From Nocardioides sediminis (GTDB lineage: Bacteria > Actinomycetota > Actinomycetes > Propionibacteriales > Nocardioidaceae): a stretch of DNA of 64,000 nucleotides. Shown here piece after piece: positions 6,920-15,544 of the stretch; within the stretch, counting starts at the first letter, position 1; every line of letters begins with the position of its first letter. The stretch is taken from positions 744,001 to 808,000 of the forward strand of contig NZ_PZYZ01000001.1 of the NCBI RefSeq assembly GCF_003047295.1. Direction: 5' to 3'. The notes below the pieces were generated by a model. That model searched no databases, had not been told where the DNA came from, and saw nothing but the letters and a program-made list of their open reading frames with translations. The position numbers and the translations under genes were made by a program.

Positions 6920-7558
6920 ATGGTGGCCTGTCCATGCTCGGAGCACCATGACACCCGGCGGATGGTGCTGACCGGGGGGCCCGGAGCCGGCAAGACCGCA
7001 GTGCTGGAGATCGTCCGGCGGTCCCTGTGCGAGCACGTGCGGGTCCTGCCCGAGGCGGCCAGCATCGTCTTCGGAGGCGGGTTCCCGCGAGAGGACGACC
7101 CACAGTGCCGGCGGGCCGCCCAGCTGGCGATCTTCCATGTCCAACGGCAGCTCGAGGCGACCGGGGACGCCCACAACGCGGCCATCGTCCTGTGCGATCG
7201 AGGCACGGTCGACGGCCTGGCCTACTGGCCGGCCTCGGCCGAGGACTTCTGGGCCTCGACCGGTACCACGCTGGAGGCCGAGCTCGAGCGGTACGACGCC
7301 GTGGTCCACCTCCGCACACCGGCTGCCGAGCAGGGCTACAACCGGCAGAACCCGGTGCGGATCGAGTCCGCAGCTGCGGCAGCCGAGATCGACGCCCGGA
7401 TCCTGAGGATCTGGGCGCCGCACCCGCGTCGCCATCTCGTCGAGGCCTCGGGTGACTTCCTCGACAAGGCGGCGGCGACCCTGGCGATCCTCCGGCACGA
7501 GCTCCCGGAGTGCTGCGCGCACCACGTGCGGTCGGCGCTCCCCGAGGTCGGCCGCTGA
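6920..7558 (+). CDS. P-loop ATPase/kinase of the AAA_28 type
   Basis: 212-aa soluble protein. A Walker A motif GGPGAGKTAVLE is at residues 19-30 (K25), and a hydrophobic strand ending in Asp-Arg (AAIVLCDRGTVDGLAYW) fits a Walker B or substrate site. This pattern is that of the predicted ATPases grouped as AAA_28, which resemble nucleoside or small-molecule kinases. It contains a CPC motif at residues 4-6 before the P-loop. The ATG at 6920 has AAGGAGG 6 nt upstream, which decides the start. The 5' leader is strongly structured. It is a single gene, convergent with the LssY-domain gene. The substrate is unknown. Confidence 0.8.
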   Translation: MVACPCSEHHDTRRMVLTGGPGAGKTAVLEIVRRSLCEHVRVLPEAASIVFGGGFPREDDPQCRRAAQLAIFHVQRQLEATGDAHNAAIVLCDRGTVDGLAYWPASAEDFWASTGTTLEAELERYDAVVHLRTPAAEQGYNRQNPVRIESAAAAAEIDARILRIWAPHPRRHLVEASGDFLDKAAATLAILRHELPECCAHHVRSALPEVGR

Positions 7559-7609
7559 CGCGGATGACGGCACCTGTCAGCAGGCGGGTGACTGCAACGT
7601 TCGGCGGCC

Positions 7610-8950
7610 TCAGGGTCGCCGGTCGGTCCGCACCCAGCGTCGCGCCTCGTCGGAGCTCACCGCGATGAGGATGAGAACGGTGATCGCGGTGCTCATCAGG
7701 ACCGGGAAGTTGACCTCGGCGGCGGTGCCGAGGCCGACCAGCTGCGTGACCGCCTCGGCGGTGCACACGCCCATCAGGGCGATCCGGGCCCAGGCGTGAT
7801 GGGCGAGCATCAGCACCCACAGGCCGACGAGGCACAGCGCACCGCTGCCCATCACGGCGAGCTCGACGGTCGAGGCGGTGGCTGAGGAGCTGTCCTCCTG
7901 GAAGAGGGCGACCATCGCGGTCGCCAGGGTGACCGCAGCCTTGGCCATGCTCATGACGGCGGCGGCCAGGAGGCTCGGCGGCGGTACTCGGTGGGCCGCC
8001 GCTCGCGACAGCGCGTCGGTCGCCGGCTCTGCCCGGTCGGGCTCCGGCGCACGGAGGCTGGTCAGGTCGAGGATCGGCAGCCTTCCATCGGTGCGTACAA
8101 CGTCGCCGCCACCGTTGCGGGTGGTGAACGCGCTGGAGTAGTCCTCGATGACGCGCAGGGAGGCTTCCGGGACGACGTACCGGACGGTGTCGATGACGTA
8201 GTCACGCTCGATGTCGACGTCCGCGTCCACCCGGTGCGTCACCTGCAGGGTGAACAGGGAGATGCCGACCGCCCTGTCGTACGTCGCGGCCGCCAGCCAC
8301 TGCACCTCGAACCCGCCGGGCAGCCTCCAGCCGTCCGGGACCGGCCAGAATCGCACGTGGTGGCGTTGCGACGGGTTGCCGTCGACCTCCTGCTGGTAGG
8401 CGAAGGCCTGCCGCTGCCCGAAGAGGAACAACGAGGAGACCGGGGCTTCCGGGTAGGGGCGGCGCAGCACCGACGAGACGACGATCCGCCAGGAGGAGCG
8501 GATCGTGAGCTCGTCGGCACGGGTCCAGCCGGCCCGGCTCAGGGCAGCGTGGATGTCCGCCTCGCTGCCGTCGAGGGCCAGGTTGATCGGATCGCCGAGC
8601 ACGCCGACGTCGGTGATGGCCCGCCCGATGAAGTAGTCGGGCACGTAGATCCTCGAGAGCACCTCCTGCAGGCGGGGCAGCCCCACGTAGGCCAGCAGCA
8701 CCCAGAACAGGAACACCGCGCCGACCGCGTACCAGCCGTCGCCGAAGCCGACGGTGACCACGATCCACCCCAGCCACATCACGAGCACGGTGCCGATCAC
8801 GAAGAAGGCGCCGTCGACGATCTCCTGGACGGGCCAGAGCGGGATGCTCGAGACGTCGTCCGGTGCCAGCTCGAAGGTGGGCGGCGACGTCGGAGGCGGC
8901 GTGTCCACGGGATCGCCGCGGCGCCAGTCATCCGCGGGTTCGACCCCCAT
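7610..8950 (-). CDS. LssY_C-domain membrane protein
   Basis: 446-aa protein. After a Pro-rich N-terminus there are two membrane segments (about 45-65 and 70-92). A soluble domain of about 220 aa follows, carrying the hallmarks of the LssY C-terminal domain: a DPINLALDG start, GWTRADELT, a VSSLFLFGQRQAFAYQQE segment and a VRFWPV strand. The C-terminus has three or four further membrane segments. LssY_C occurs alone or fused to PAP2 and DedA membrane domains; its biochemical role is not established. The ATG at 8950 has GGAGGG about 7 nt upstream. The open frame continues to 9715 across the divergent hydrolase gene, but that part is rejected as a GC-rich antisense extension. Confidence 0.8.
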   Translation of the reverse strand: MGVEPADDWRRGDPVDTPPPTSPPTFELAPDDVSSIPLWPVQEIVDGAFFVIGTVLVMWLGWIVVTVGFGDGWYAVGAVFLFWVLLAYVGLPRLQEVLSRIYVPDYFIGRAITDVGVLGDPINLALDGSEADIHAALSRAGWTRADELTIRSSWRIVVSSVLRRPYPEAPVSSLFLFGQRQAFAYQQEVDGNPSQRHHVRFWPVPDGWRLPGGFEVQWLAAATYDRAVGISLFTLQVTHRVDADVDIERDYVIDTVRYVVPEASLRVIEDYSSAFTTRNGGGDVVRTDGRLPILDLTSLRAPEPDRAEPATDALSRAAAHRVPPPSLLAAAVMSMAKAAVTLATAMVALFQEDSSSATASTVELAVMGSGALCLVGLWVLMLAHHAWARIALMGVCTAEAVTQLVGLGTAAEVNFPVLMSTAITVLILIAVSSDEARRWVRTDRRP

Positions 8951-9081
8951 GGGCGACCCTCCTCGCTCTCCAAGGGACCTTCGCAGGCTACCGAAGGCGG
9001 ACCGGCGGCGGTTCCCCAGAAATCGCGATGCTGCTGCGCTGGCCGCGGCCTGGACCCGGCCGGGAGCACTAGCCTCGGCCC

Positions 9082-9906
9082 ATGAAGGCCCGCCGAGGAC
9101 CAGGCGACGGCTGGGTGGACGAGCAGCTCCAGGTGGGAGGGTCGTCCGTCCACTGCCGGCGGAGCACTTCCGGAGGCGGTGTCCCTCTCGTCCACCTGCA
9201 CGGCTTCGCGATCTCCGGCGCCTACCTGATGCCGACCGCCCGCGCCCTCGCCGCTCGTGGAGAGAACGTGGTTCCGGACCTCCCCGGCTACGGGCGCAGC
9301 GAGCGCCGAGACCGCGTGCTCGACATCCCGGGGCTTGCCGAGTGCACCGTCGCGATCCTCGACGGCCTCGACATCGACCGGGCCGTCCTGGTCGGGAACT
9401 CGATGGGCTGCGCCGTCGGCCTGGAGGTCGCTCACCGAGCGCCCGGGCGGGTGCACCGGCTCGTGCTGGTCTCGCCCGCTGGAGGCGCACACAACCAGCC
9501 CATGGGCCGCGCCATCGGGCAGCTGGCGAGGGACGTCTTCCGGGAGAGCGCGAGGATGTTTCCCGTCGCCCTCCCCGACTACGTGAGGTTCGGGCCGCTG
9601 AACGGACTGCGTCTCTTCGGCGAGCTGACGCGCTTCCCGTCGCTGGAGCGACTACTGCACACCCCCGTCCCGACCCTTGCCGTCCTGGGGACCCGCGACC
9701 CGCTCCTGCCGCCATCCGACCGCATCCGGGAGGTCGCCCGGCTCGCCCCCGAGCACCTCACGGTCGCCCTCGTCGACCGTGCGGCACATGCGGTGAACTT
9801 CAGTCACCCCGTGGAGCTGGCAGGCGTGATCGGGCAGTGGCTCGACGATGCGATCGGTGACGGCTCGCTCCTCCCGGACGGAGTGCGGGTGGTGACGGCC
9901 AGGTAG
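9082..9906 (+). CDS. alpha/beta-fold hydrolase
   Basis: 274-aa hydrolase of the esterase / C-C-hydrolase type. The oxyanion motif is HLHGFAISG (about 38-46). The nucleophile elbow is GNSMGC with S107. The acid is the Asp of LGTRDPLLPP (about 215), and the base is the His of DRAAHAVNF (about 236), so the triad is complete. There is no signal peptide, so it should act in the cytoplasm. It appears leaderless: a TAGCCT box ends 6 nt before the ATG. It is followed by a start-less coding-like frame and a small membrane protein gene on the same strand. The substrate is not predictable. Confidence 0.87.
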   Translation: MKARRGPGDGWVDEQLQVGGSSVHCRRSTSGGGVPLVHLHGFAISGAYLMPTARALAARGENVVPDLPGYGRSERRDRVLDIPGLAECTVAILDGLDIDRAVLVGNSMGCAVGLEVAHRAPGRVHRLVLVSPAGGAHNQPMGRAIGQLARDVFRESARMFPVALPDYVRFGPLNGLRLFGELTRFPSLERLLHTPVPTLAVLGTRDPLLPPSDRIREVARLAPEHLTVALVDRAAHAVNFSHPVELAGVIGQWLDDAIGDGSLLPDGVRVVTAR

Positions 9907-10108
9907 CAGGGGAGAGGAGCGATCCACGACGTCTCTCTCGGCGGAGCTCGACATCGCTGGCGTCGACCCGGACGCCGGACGCGGGGTCTCGGGTCGTTTC
10001 GCCGACGTCACGCGGCTGGCAGCACGGCTCCGCGGCGCAGACGGAGGTGCCACCTGGTCGCGCCAGCGGGAGCTGGCACCGGGGTCTTCCTCGACCAGTG
10101 ACGGATGA
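9896..10108 (+). pseudogene. coding-like frame without usual start codon
   Basis: An open frame of about 70 codons, with GC-rich third positions, reads AELDIAGVDPDAGRGVSGRF, then ADVTRLAARLRGADGG, and ends at TGA 10106-10108. It contains no ATG, GTG or TTG. GGAGAGGAG (9911-9919) lies 6 nt before an ACG codon at 9926. Its stop overlaps the ATG of the next gene as ATGA, which is the arrangement of a coupled gene pair. It is either a 5'-deleted remnant or a gene with a rare start codon. I do not recognise the protein. Confidence 0.4.
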
Positions 10109-10590
10109 TCCCCGATCGAGGCGATGGACCGGGCCGGCCGGAGGCCGAGACTGCAGGCATGGTCTTCGCGTCCTCGGAAGCCGAGCCCGGGCTCGCGGTG
10201 GAGCGTCGTCGTCCCGGCCTCGCCCTCCTGGCCGCTGGCCTCGCCGTGACGCCGTACGCCGTGTGCCTCGCGCTCCCGTACTACGTCAACGGCGTCCACC
10301 GGCGCCCCGCCGGCGAGACGATCTACGCCCACGACCTGTCGACGATGTGGCCCTACGACACCCCGCTCGGCGGAGTGGTCGGCTTCGTCGCGATCGTCGG
10401 GATACCGACCGCGCCCTTCGTCTCCATTGGTGTGGCGATGTGGTCGTTGCTCAGCCTGTGGGCCTGGGGACGGACGCTGGCTTCGCGGGAGGTCGTCCTC
10501 TACGTAGCCGCGGCGGCGGTCGGCATCGCGTCGGTCGCCTGGTTGGCCACGTCGCCGGCGAACGAGCTCCTCCTGTGGTTCTGGGACTGA
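10105..10590 (+). CDS. small multi-pass membrane protein, unknown
   Basis: Up to 161 aa with about four membrane segments: near residues 40-62 (LALLAAGLAVTPYAVCLALP), 88-106, 108-126 and 132-155. No catalytic motif is visible. The ATG at 10105 overlaps the stop of the preceding coding-like frame (ATGA). An ATG at 10159 is an alternative start that would drop 18 polar residues, and neither has a good ribosome site. It is convergent with the secreted coiled-coil gene. The function is unknown. Confidence 0.65.
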   Translation: MIPDRGDGPGRPEAETAGMVFASSEAEPGLAVERRRPGLALLAAGLAVTPYAVCLALPYYVNGVHRRPAGETIYAHDLSTMWPYDTPLGGVVGFVAIVGIPTAPFVSIGVAMWSLLSLWAWGRTLASREVVLYVAAAAVGIASVAWLATSPANELLLWFWD

Positions 10591-10689
10591 CCCGACCGCG
10601 ACCGCCATCCTGAGGCCAGGCGCAGAGCAGGACGCCGGCCCTCCCGGGCCAGCCAGATGGTCGAACCACGGATGGGCCGGCGCAGCCTG

Positions 10690-11091
10690 TCAGGCCTCCG
10701 CGGGAACCTCGGTGGTCACCTGCGCGGCCTCGCACGACGTCAGTCGCTCCTGCCCCTTGACCAGTCGCTGCTGCTGGGCCCGCTTGATCACCTTCGTCTC
10801 GTCGCGGTCGTCCTTCGCAGCGGCCAGCGCGCGGCGGGCGTCGGCCTTCTCACGGCCCGCCTCTGCCTGGGCCACGACCTTCTTGGCCTTCTTCACGCGA
10901 GCCTGCTGACGCTCGAACACGGCGGTGACGCGCTCGAGGGCGCCCTTCGCCTTCTCGACCTTCGCCTGCTGCTGCGCGCACGGGGCCGTCGCCGCTTCGT
11001 CGTCAGCGCTGGCTGCCGACACGGTGAACCCTCCGCCGAGAGCAACCGCCGCGGTGGCGACGAGGCCTGCGATGCGGATCGAGACAGACAT
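10690..11091 (-). CDS. secreted coiled-coil protein, unknown
   Basis: 133 aa with a Sec signal peptide (MSVSIRIAGLVATAAVALGG then an AASA-type cleavage region near residue 28). The mature part is almost wholly alpha-helical and rich in Ala, Lys, Glu and Gln (KVEKAKGALERVTAVFERQQ and repeats), typical of a coiled coil. Two cysteines (one in APCAQQQ, one in LTSCEAAQ) flank the helix and could form a disulfide. GGAGGG lies 7 nt before the ATG. No family is recognised. Confidence 0.78.
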   Translation of the reverse strand: MSVSIRIAGLVATAAVALGGGFTVSAASADDEAATAPCAQQQAKVEKAKGALERVTAVFERQQARVKKAKKVVAQAEAGREKADARRALAAAKDDRDETKVIKRAQQQRLVKGQERLTSCEAAQVTTEVPAEA

Positions 11092-11352
11092 GCGGAACCC
11101 TCCAGGGTCTCGGCGTGGCCCTTCGCCACACCTCGTCATTCCATCAGCGTTCGAGCGCCCGAGACTGTCACGCCTGCGGCTGGTGGAAGGCGATGCCAGG
11201 TCGGCACCAGCACGATCTCCGCCAGGCATCCTCGGTGATGCGCGTCAGGCCGACCTCGCCAGCACGATGCTGGGCCCATGCGCCAGGCGAGAGGCATGAC
11301 CACGACGGTGCGTGCCGAGCTCTGTGCACAGGGGAGCTGCAGGGCGTTGACC

Positions 11353-11368
11353 TCGAACGCGTGTTCGA
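11353..11368 (+). promoter_or_regulatory. LexA (SOS) box
   Basis: TCGAACGCGTGTTCGA matches the Gram-positive/mycobacterial SOS consensus CGAAC-N4-GTTCG with the RNRY centre (GCGT). It ends 13 nt before the ATG at 11382, so LexA bound here would cover the promoter or start region of the DUF222/HNH gene. Confidence 0.82.
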
Positions 11369-11381
11369 TAGAGAATGGACC

Positions 11382-12758
11382 ATGCTCGCCGCCACCGCCT
11401 CTGACATCGCGCTGATCGGACGCGTGCGCGAGGCCGACGCGGAGGCGCGTGCCGCCCAGACGCGGGTCTTCCTGCTGGCCGCCGAGTGGGCCGACGCCCA
11501 CGTCGACCCCGACGCGTCAACGCAGTCGGGGGAGTGCGTGCACGGATGCCGCAGCGCCGACCGCCGCGACCTCGACGTCGGTGACTTCGCGGGCGGCTGT
11601 GCCGAGGGATGCGTCGGCGATCCGGACGGCTTCCACGACCCCTTCATCCCGGTCGTGCGCTGGGACGCCGCGGCCCCCTTCGGCGCCGCCATCGGGCGCA
11701 CCACCCAGGCCGGCTCGCTGGTGATCCGCGACGCCCTGCTCACCCGGCACCGTCTCCCTCGTGTGTGGCAGCGGGTCCAGGCGGGCGAGGTCGAGCCGCA
11801 CCGGGCCAGGATGCTGGCCCAGTCGGTCATCGGCCGACCGCGGGACGTCTCCGACCACCTCGACCGCACCCTCGCGCACGTCGCCCACAAGCTCGGCCGG
11901 GTCGCCCTCGACCGGGCGATCGACGAGGCCATGCTCCGGCTCTACCCCGAGCAGCGGGAGGCCGAGCAGCTCGAGGCGCTGGATCGACGCTTCGCCACCC
12001 TGCACGTCGACTCGATCAACCACGTGGGGATAGCCGACATGTCGGTGCGCGGCGACTGGAAGGACCTGCACGACTTCGATCGCGCCCTGGCCGCGGTCGC
12101 CGTGGCCCTGGCCGCCCAGGACGAGGCGACCGGCCTCGTCCCCGACAGCCTCGACGTACGCCGCTCGCGCGCGGTGGGCGTGCTGGCCGACCCCGCAACC
12201 GCGCTCGCCCTGCTCTCCGGCGAGCACGCGCCGCCACCGTCCAAGCGCGCCCAGCTCGTCCTGACGATGCGCGCCGAGTCGCTGACCGGCGACCCCGTCG
12301 CCGACAACACGACCGCCAGCCGACCCGTCCTCGAGCAGGCCGTCCGCGACTGGTGCGGCCGCACGGACACCCACCTGACGGTCCTGCCGGTGATCGACCT
12401 GGCAGGTCACGACTCGACCGACGCCTACCGCCCCCGCGACGCCACCATCCATCGCGCCGACCTGGTGGCCCAGCGTTGCGTCTTCCCGCACTGCACCAAG
12501 CCCGCCACGGCGTGCGACCACGACCATGTCATCCCCTACGACCACGACGACCCGGCGAGCGGCGGACCCTCCTGCGACTGCAACATCGCCCCGCTGTGCC
12601 GACATCACCACCAGCTCAAGACCCACGCCGGGTGGGGCTACTCGGTCCTCGACACCGGGCTCTGGCTCTGGTCCGACCCGCACGGCCAGCAGTTCCTGCG
12701 CGACCGCGTCGGTACCACCGACGTCACGCCCACCCGGCGATGTCGCCGCCAGGAGTGA
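11382..12758 (+). CDS. DUF222 / HNH endonuclease (13E12 family)
   Basis: 458-aa protein of the large actinobacterial DUF222-HNH family (13E12 repeat proteins in mycobacteria). The N-terminal DUF222 region is helical and starts MLAATASDIALIGRVREADAE. The C-terminal HNH endonuclease domain starts near residue 366: CVFPHCTKPATACDHDHVIPY, then CNIAPLCRHHHQLKTHAGW, with two CxxC-type zinc pairs and the catalytic His of DHDHV. ATG 11382 is chosen because a LexA box lies just upstream; a GTG at 11361 overlaps the box. Mycobacterial members of the family are known to be LexA-controlled, so DNA-damage induction is likely. The biological role of the nuclease is unclear. Confidence 0.9.
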   Translation: MLAATASDIALIGRVREADAEARAAQTRVFLLAAEWADAHVDPDASTQSGECVHGCRSADRRDLDVGDFAGGCAEGCVGDPDGFHDPFIPVVRWDAAAPFGAAIGRTTQAGSLVIRDALLTRHRLPRVWQRVQAGEVEPHRARMLAQSVIGRPRDVSDHLDRTLAHVAHKLGRVALDRAIDEAMLRLYPEQREAEQLEALDRRFATLHVDSINHVGIADMSVRGDWKDLHDFDRALAAVAVALAAQDEATGLVPDSLDVRRSRAVGVLADPATALALLSGEHAPPPSKRAQLVLTMRAESLTGDPVADNTTASRPVLEQAVRDWCGRTDTHLTVLPVIDLAGHDSTDAYRPRDATIHRADLVAQRCVFPHCTKPATACDHDHVIPYDHDDPASGGPSCDCNIAPLCRHHHQLKTHAGWGYSVLDTGLWLWSDPHGQQFLRDRVGTTDVTPTRRCRRQE

Positions 12759-12777
12759 GACAACCACGTGGGCAGTC

Positions 12778-13065
12778 ATGGCCGGAGGGATGAGTCGGAG
12801 GCGCGGGGAGTCCCTCGCCGCCCGGGTAGCAGCCACGCAGCAACGACGGGACAAGGTCCCCCAGCCCGGCCCAGCGGCCGGACTGCCGCCGGTCAGGCAC
12901 TGCTGGTACGACGGACCCCACGGCCGTCAGGCGGCGCTGCTGCTGGGGTGGCGCAGGGTCGGTGACGGCTGGAGCGGCCGCATCGCCGTGGCCGTCCCGG
13001 ACGAGGCCGGGTGGGCGCTGGTCGAGATGTGGGTCGACGCGGGCATGCTGCGACCCGACGGTTGA
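12778..13065 (+). CDS. small hypothetical protein
   Basis: 95 aa, basic N-terminus, then a compact domain with HCWYDGPHGRQAALLLGWRR and a C-terminal strand/helix region (IAVAVPDEAGWALVEMWVD). It resembles short proteins found beside DUF222 genes in Nocardioides-like genomes, but I cannot name a family. It follows the HNH gene by 19 nt, so the two may be co-transcribed and share SOS control. AGGAG lies about 23 nt before the ATG, too far to decide the start. Confidence 0.6.
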   Translation: MAGGMSRRRGESLAARVAATQQRRDKVPQPGPAAGLPPVRHCWYDGPHGRQAALLLGWRRVGDGWSGRIAVAVPDEAGWALVEMWVDAGMLRPDG

Positions 13066-13119
13066 CCCGTCTCGTCCCGTGTGCGCGTTCCCGGGACCGC
13101 CCGCGGCAGGCGCACCACA

Positions 13120-14031
13120 ATGGCCGCCATGACGACGTACGCCGACGACGCCGCCCGGCTGCCCACCGGAACGACCCCGGGGGACCGGCCCGGTCGAGGT
13201 GCGGGGTTCTGGGTGCGCACCGTGCTCGCGACCGGGTTCGGGATGGTGGCGGCCGGGCTGCTCGCGCTGGCCGGGGTGCTCGCGGTGTTCGCCGTCGTCG
13301 TGGTCACCCCGGAGCAGCCGGGCCGGGCGCTGGCGGCCCTGACCTCCGTGCCCGAGCTCCGCCACGACGCGGCCGAGTCCCTCGTCGCCGACGTCGAGGA
13401 GGAGAGGGGGAGGCCCTTCGCCCCCGGCACCCGCGAGGTCCTGGTGGCCGCGGCGGACGACGCCCTGGGCGACCCCGCCGTGCTGGACGCGCTGGGCGCG
13501 CTCCGGATCGAGGACGGCCGCCTGGACCCCACGCCGTACGTCGCCGCGATCTCCGACGAGCTCGGGCGGCAGGCCGCCGCGACCGACGACCCGGAGGCCC
13601 GCCGGGTGCTCTCGACCTTCGCCGACGAGCTGCCCGAGGTCGTGGCCGGGTCCGAGGTCGAAGGCGGCGAGGCGGCCGAGGGGCTGGGCTTCGCGCGGGG
13701 GCTGGAGGTGGCCCAGCGCTGGGGGCTGATCACCTCGGCGGTCGTGGCCGTCGTGGGTGTCATCGCCGGGCTGGTCGCGACCGCGGTCGCGGTCCACCGC
13801 GGCCTCACCGCCGCCCTGGTCCCGTCCGCGGCCCTGGTCGTAGCCGCCCTCGCACTGGCTCCGGGGGAGTGGCTGCTGGGCTTCGGCAACGGGGCGGGAG
13901 GTGTGCTGGCACACCTGGTGGCCGCGGCCGGCGCGTTCGCCGGGTCCGGCCTGGTGTGGTCGCTCCTGCTCGCCTCGCTCGTGCCGCCGGCGCTGTGGTG
14001 GGCGGTCCGCAGCGCCCGGACGGCCTCCTGA
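13120..14031 (+). CDS. membrane protein with large external domain
   Basis: 303 aa. One membrane segment (about 30-55), then an acidic region of about 140 aa that should lie outside the cytoplasm (with repeated Glu/Asp and the sequence PELRHDAAESLVADVEEERG). Three more membrane segments lie at about 205-228, 232-252 and 262-290. No enzyme motif is visible. The start may be 13120 or the ATG three codons later at 13129; there is no clear ribosome site. It is convergent with the symporter gene and separated from it by a hairpin terminator. The function is unknown. Confidence 0.75.
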   Translation: MAAMTTYADDAARLPTGTTPGDRPGRGAGFWVRTVLATGFGMVAAGLLALAGVLAVFAVVVVTPEQPGRALAALTSVPELRHDAAESLVADVEEERGRPFAPGTREVLVAAADDALGDPAVLDALGALRIEDGRLDPTPYVAAISDELGRQAAATDDPEARRVLSTFADELPEVVAGSEVEGGEAAEGLGFARGLEVAQRWGLITSAVVAVVGVIAGLVATAVAVHRGLTAALVPSAALVVAALALAPGEWLLGFGNGAGGVLAHLVAAAGAFAGSGLVWSLLLASLVPPALWWAVRSARTAS

Positions 14032-14050
14032 CGCCGAGCCCGTGACGCTG

Positions 14051-14084
14051 CACGGCCCGCCCTGCGCGAGCAGGACGGGCCGTG
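14051..14084. terminator. bidirectional hairpin terminator
   Basis: CACGGCCCG (14051-14059) pairs with CGGGCCGTG (14076-14084), with an inner CTGC/GCAG stem. It sits between two convergent genes (stops at 14031 and 14099) and could serve both. Confidence 0.7.
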
Positions 14085-14098
14085 GGGGGCGGGGTCGG

Positions 14099-15481
14099 TC
14101 AGGCGACGGCCACCGGCTCGGCCGGGGCCTCCTCGCGCCAGGCCTGCCCGGTGCGCTTGGCGTCGTACGCCGCCTGGTCGAGGATGCCCTCGCGCTTGGC
14201 CACGATCGTCGGGACCAGGGCCTGGCCCGCGACGTTGGTGGCGGTGCGGCCCATGTCGAGGATCGGGTCGATTGCCAGCAGCAGGCCGACGCCCTCGAGC
14301 GGCAGCCCCAGGGTGGAGAGCGTCAGCGTGAGCATGACGGTGGCGCCGGTGACTCCCGCGGTGGCCGCCGAGCCGATCACCGAGACGAAGGCGATCAGCA
14401 CGTAGTCGGTGACCGACAGGTCGAGCCCGAAGAACTGGGCCACGAAGATCGCCGAGATGGCCGGGTAGATCGACGCGCAGCCGTCCATCTTGGTGGTGGC
14501 GCCCAGCGGCACCGCGAAGGACGCGTAGGCACGCGGCACCCCGAGGTTGCGCTCGGTCACCGACTCGGTGACCGGCATGGTGCCCACCGACGAGCGGGAC
14601 ACGAAGGCCAGCGAGATGGCCGGCCAGGCGCCGGAGAAGAACTGCTTGACCGACAGCCCGTTGAGGCGCAGCAGCGTCGGGTAGACGCCGAGCAGCACGA
14701 GGGCCAGGCCGGCGTAGACCGCGACGGTGAAGGTGCCGAGGGAGCCGAGGGCGTCCCAGCCGTAGCTCGCCACGGCGTTGCCGAGCAGGCCGACGGTCGC
14801 GACGGGCGCGAGCAGGATGACCCACCACAGCACCTTCTGCACCACGGTGAGCGCGGACCGTACGACGCCCAGGAACGGGTCGGCGTCCTTGCCGACCTTG
14901 AGGGTGGCGATGCCCACCGCGATCGCGACCACCAGGATCTGCAGCACGTTGAACGACAGGCCCACCGATCCGTCGTCACCGGCACTGCCCTCGAGCCCGA
15001 GGACGTTGGCCGGGACCAGACCGGTGAGGAAGTCGAGCCACGAGCCCGTGCTCGAGGGTGCGGAGGCAGCGTCGGCGGAGACGCTGGCGTGGTCGCCGGG
15101 CTGCAGCACGAGGCCCAGGACGATGCCGATCGACACGGCGATGAGGGCGGTGATCGCGAACCACGCGAGGGTCTTCCACGCCAGGCGCGCGGCGCCGGTG
15201 ACGTCGCGGAGGTTGGCGATCGAGGCCACGATCGCCAGGAAGACCAGCGGCGGCACGATGGTGCGGAGCAGCGTGACGAAGACGCTGCCGACGGTGGTGA
15301 GGGTCTCGGTGAGCCAGTTGGGGTCGGCCACGCCGGCGGCGTCCACCGAGTCGGGCCCCATGGCGCGGGCGACGAGGCCGAGCACCACGCCGAGCGCCAG
15401 GCCGATCAGCACCTGGACGCCGAAGGAGGGCAGGCGGAGGCGACGGGTGGGCCGCTCGGTCTCCGTAGCTGAAGTAGTCAT
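14099..15481 (-). CDS. DAACS-family cation symporter
   Basis: 460-aa secondary transporter of the dicarboxylate/amino acid:cation symporter family (GltP, DctA, TcyP). Eight membrane helices plus two hairpin loops are expected; the hairpin-1 serine motif reads SRSSVGTMPVTES. The TM7 signature is AVPLGATTKMDGCASIY, with a substrate/cation site, and hairpin 2 reads GSAATAGVTGATVML, followed by a TM8 motif around DPILDMGRTATNVAGQ. A leader-peptide frame and a hairpin precede it on the same strand, and that leader family is linked to sulfur genes. Cystine or another sulfur compound is therefore a plausible substrate, by analogy with TcyP. The sequence alone would also fit glutamate or C4-dicarboxylates. 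TTATCT lies 8-9 nt before the ATG. Confidence 0.9.
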   Translation of the reverse strand: MTTSATETERPTRRLRLPSFGVQVLIGLALGVVLGLVARAMGPDSVDAAGVADPNWLTETLTTVGSVFVTLLRTIVPPLVFLAIVASIANLRDVTGAARLAWKTLAWFAITALIAVSIGIVLGLVLQPGDHASVSADAASAPSSTGSWLDFLTGLVPANVLGLEGSAGDDGSVGLSFNVLQILVVAIAVGIATLKVGKDADPFLGVVRSALTVVQKVLWWVILLAPVATVGLLGNAVASYGWDALGSLGTFTVAVYAGLALVLLGVYPTLLRLNGLSVKQFFSGAWPAISLAFVSRSSVGTMPVTESVTERNLGVPRAYASFAVPLGATTKMDGCASIYPAISAIFVAQFFGLDLSVTDYVLIAFVSVIGSAATAGVTGATVMLTLTLSTLGLPLEGVGLLLAIDPILDMGRTATNVAGQALVPTIVAKREGILDQAAYDAKRTGQAWREEAPAEPVAVA

Positions 15482-15504
15482 ACTGGGTAGATAACCTTTC
15501 GGAA

Positions 15505-15529
15505 CGGCGCCCGACGATCGCGGGTGCCG
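15505..15529 (-). promoter_or_regulatory. attenuator-like hairpin before symporter gene
   Basis: On the minus strand CGGCACCCG and CGGGCGCCG pair at 8 of 9 positions across a 7-nt loop. It lies between the leader-peptide stop (15545) and the symporter ATG (15481). A weakly T-rich tract follows, not a clean T-run. Confidence 0.45.
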
Positions 15530-15544
15530 AGGGACGCAGGAGGG

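Noticed and set aside
8951..9715. N-terminal extension of the LssY-domain gene by 255 codons
   Set aside because: It overlaps the divergent hydrolase gene, which has a complete triad. GGAGGG before the ATG at 8950 gives a good start.
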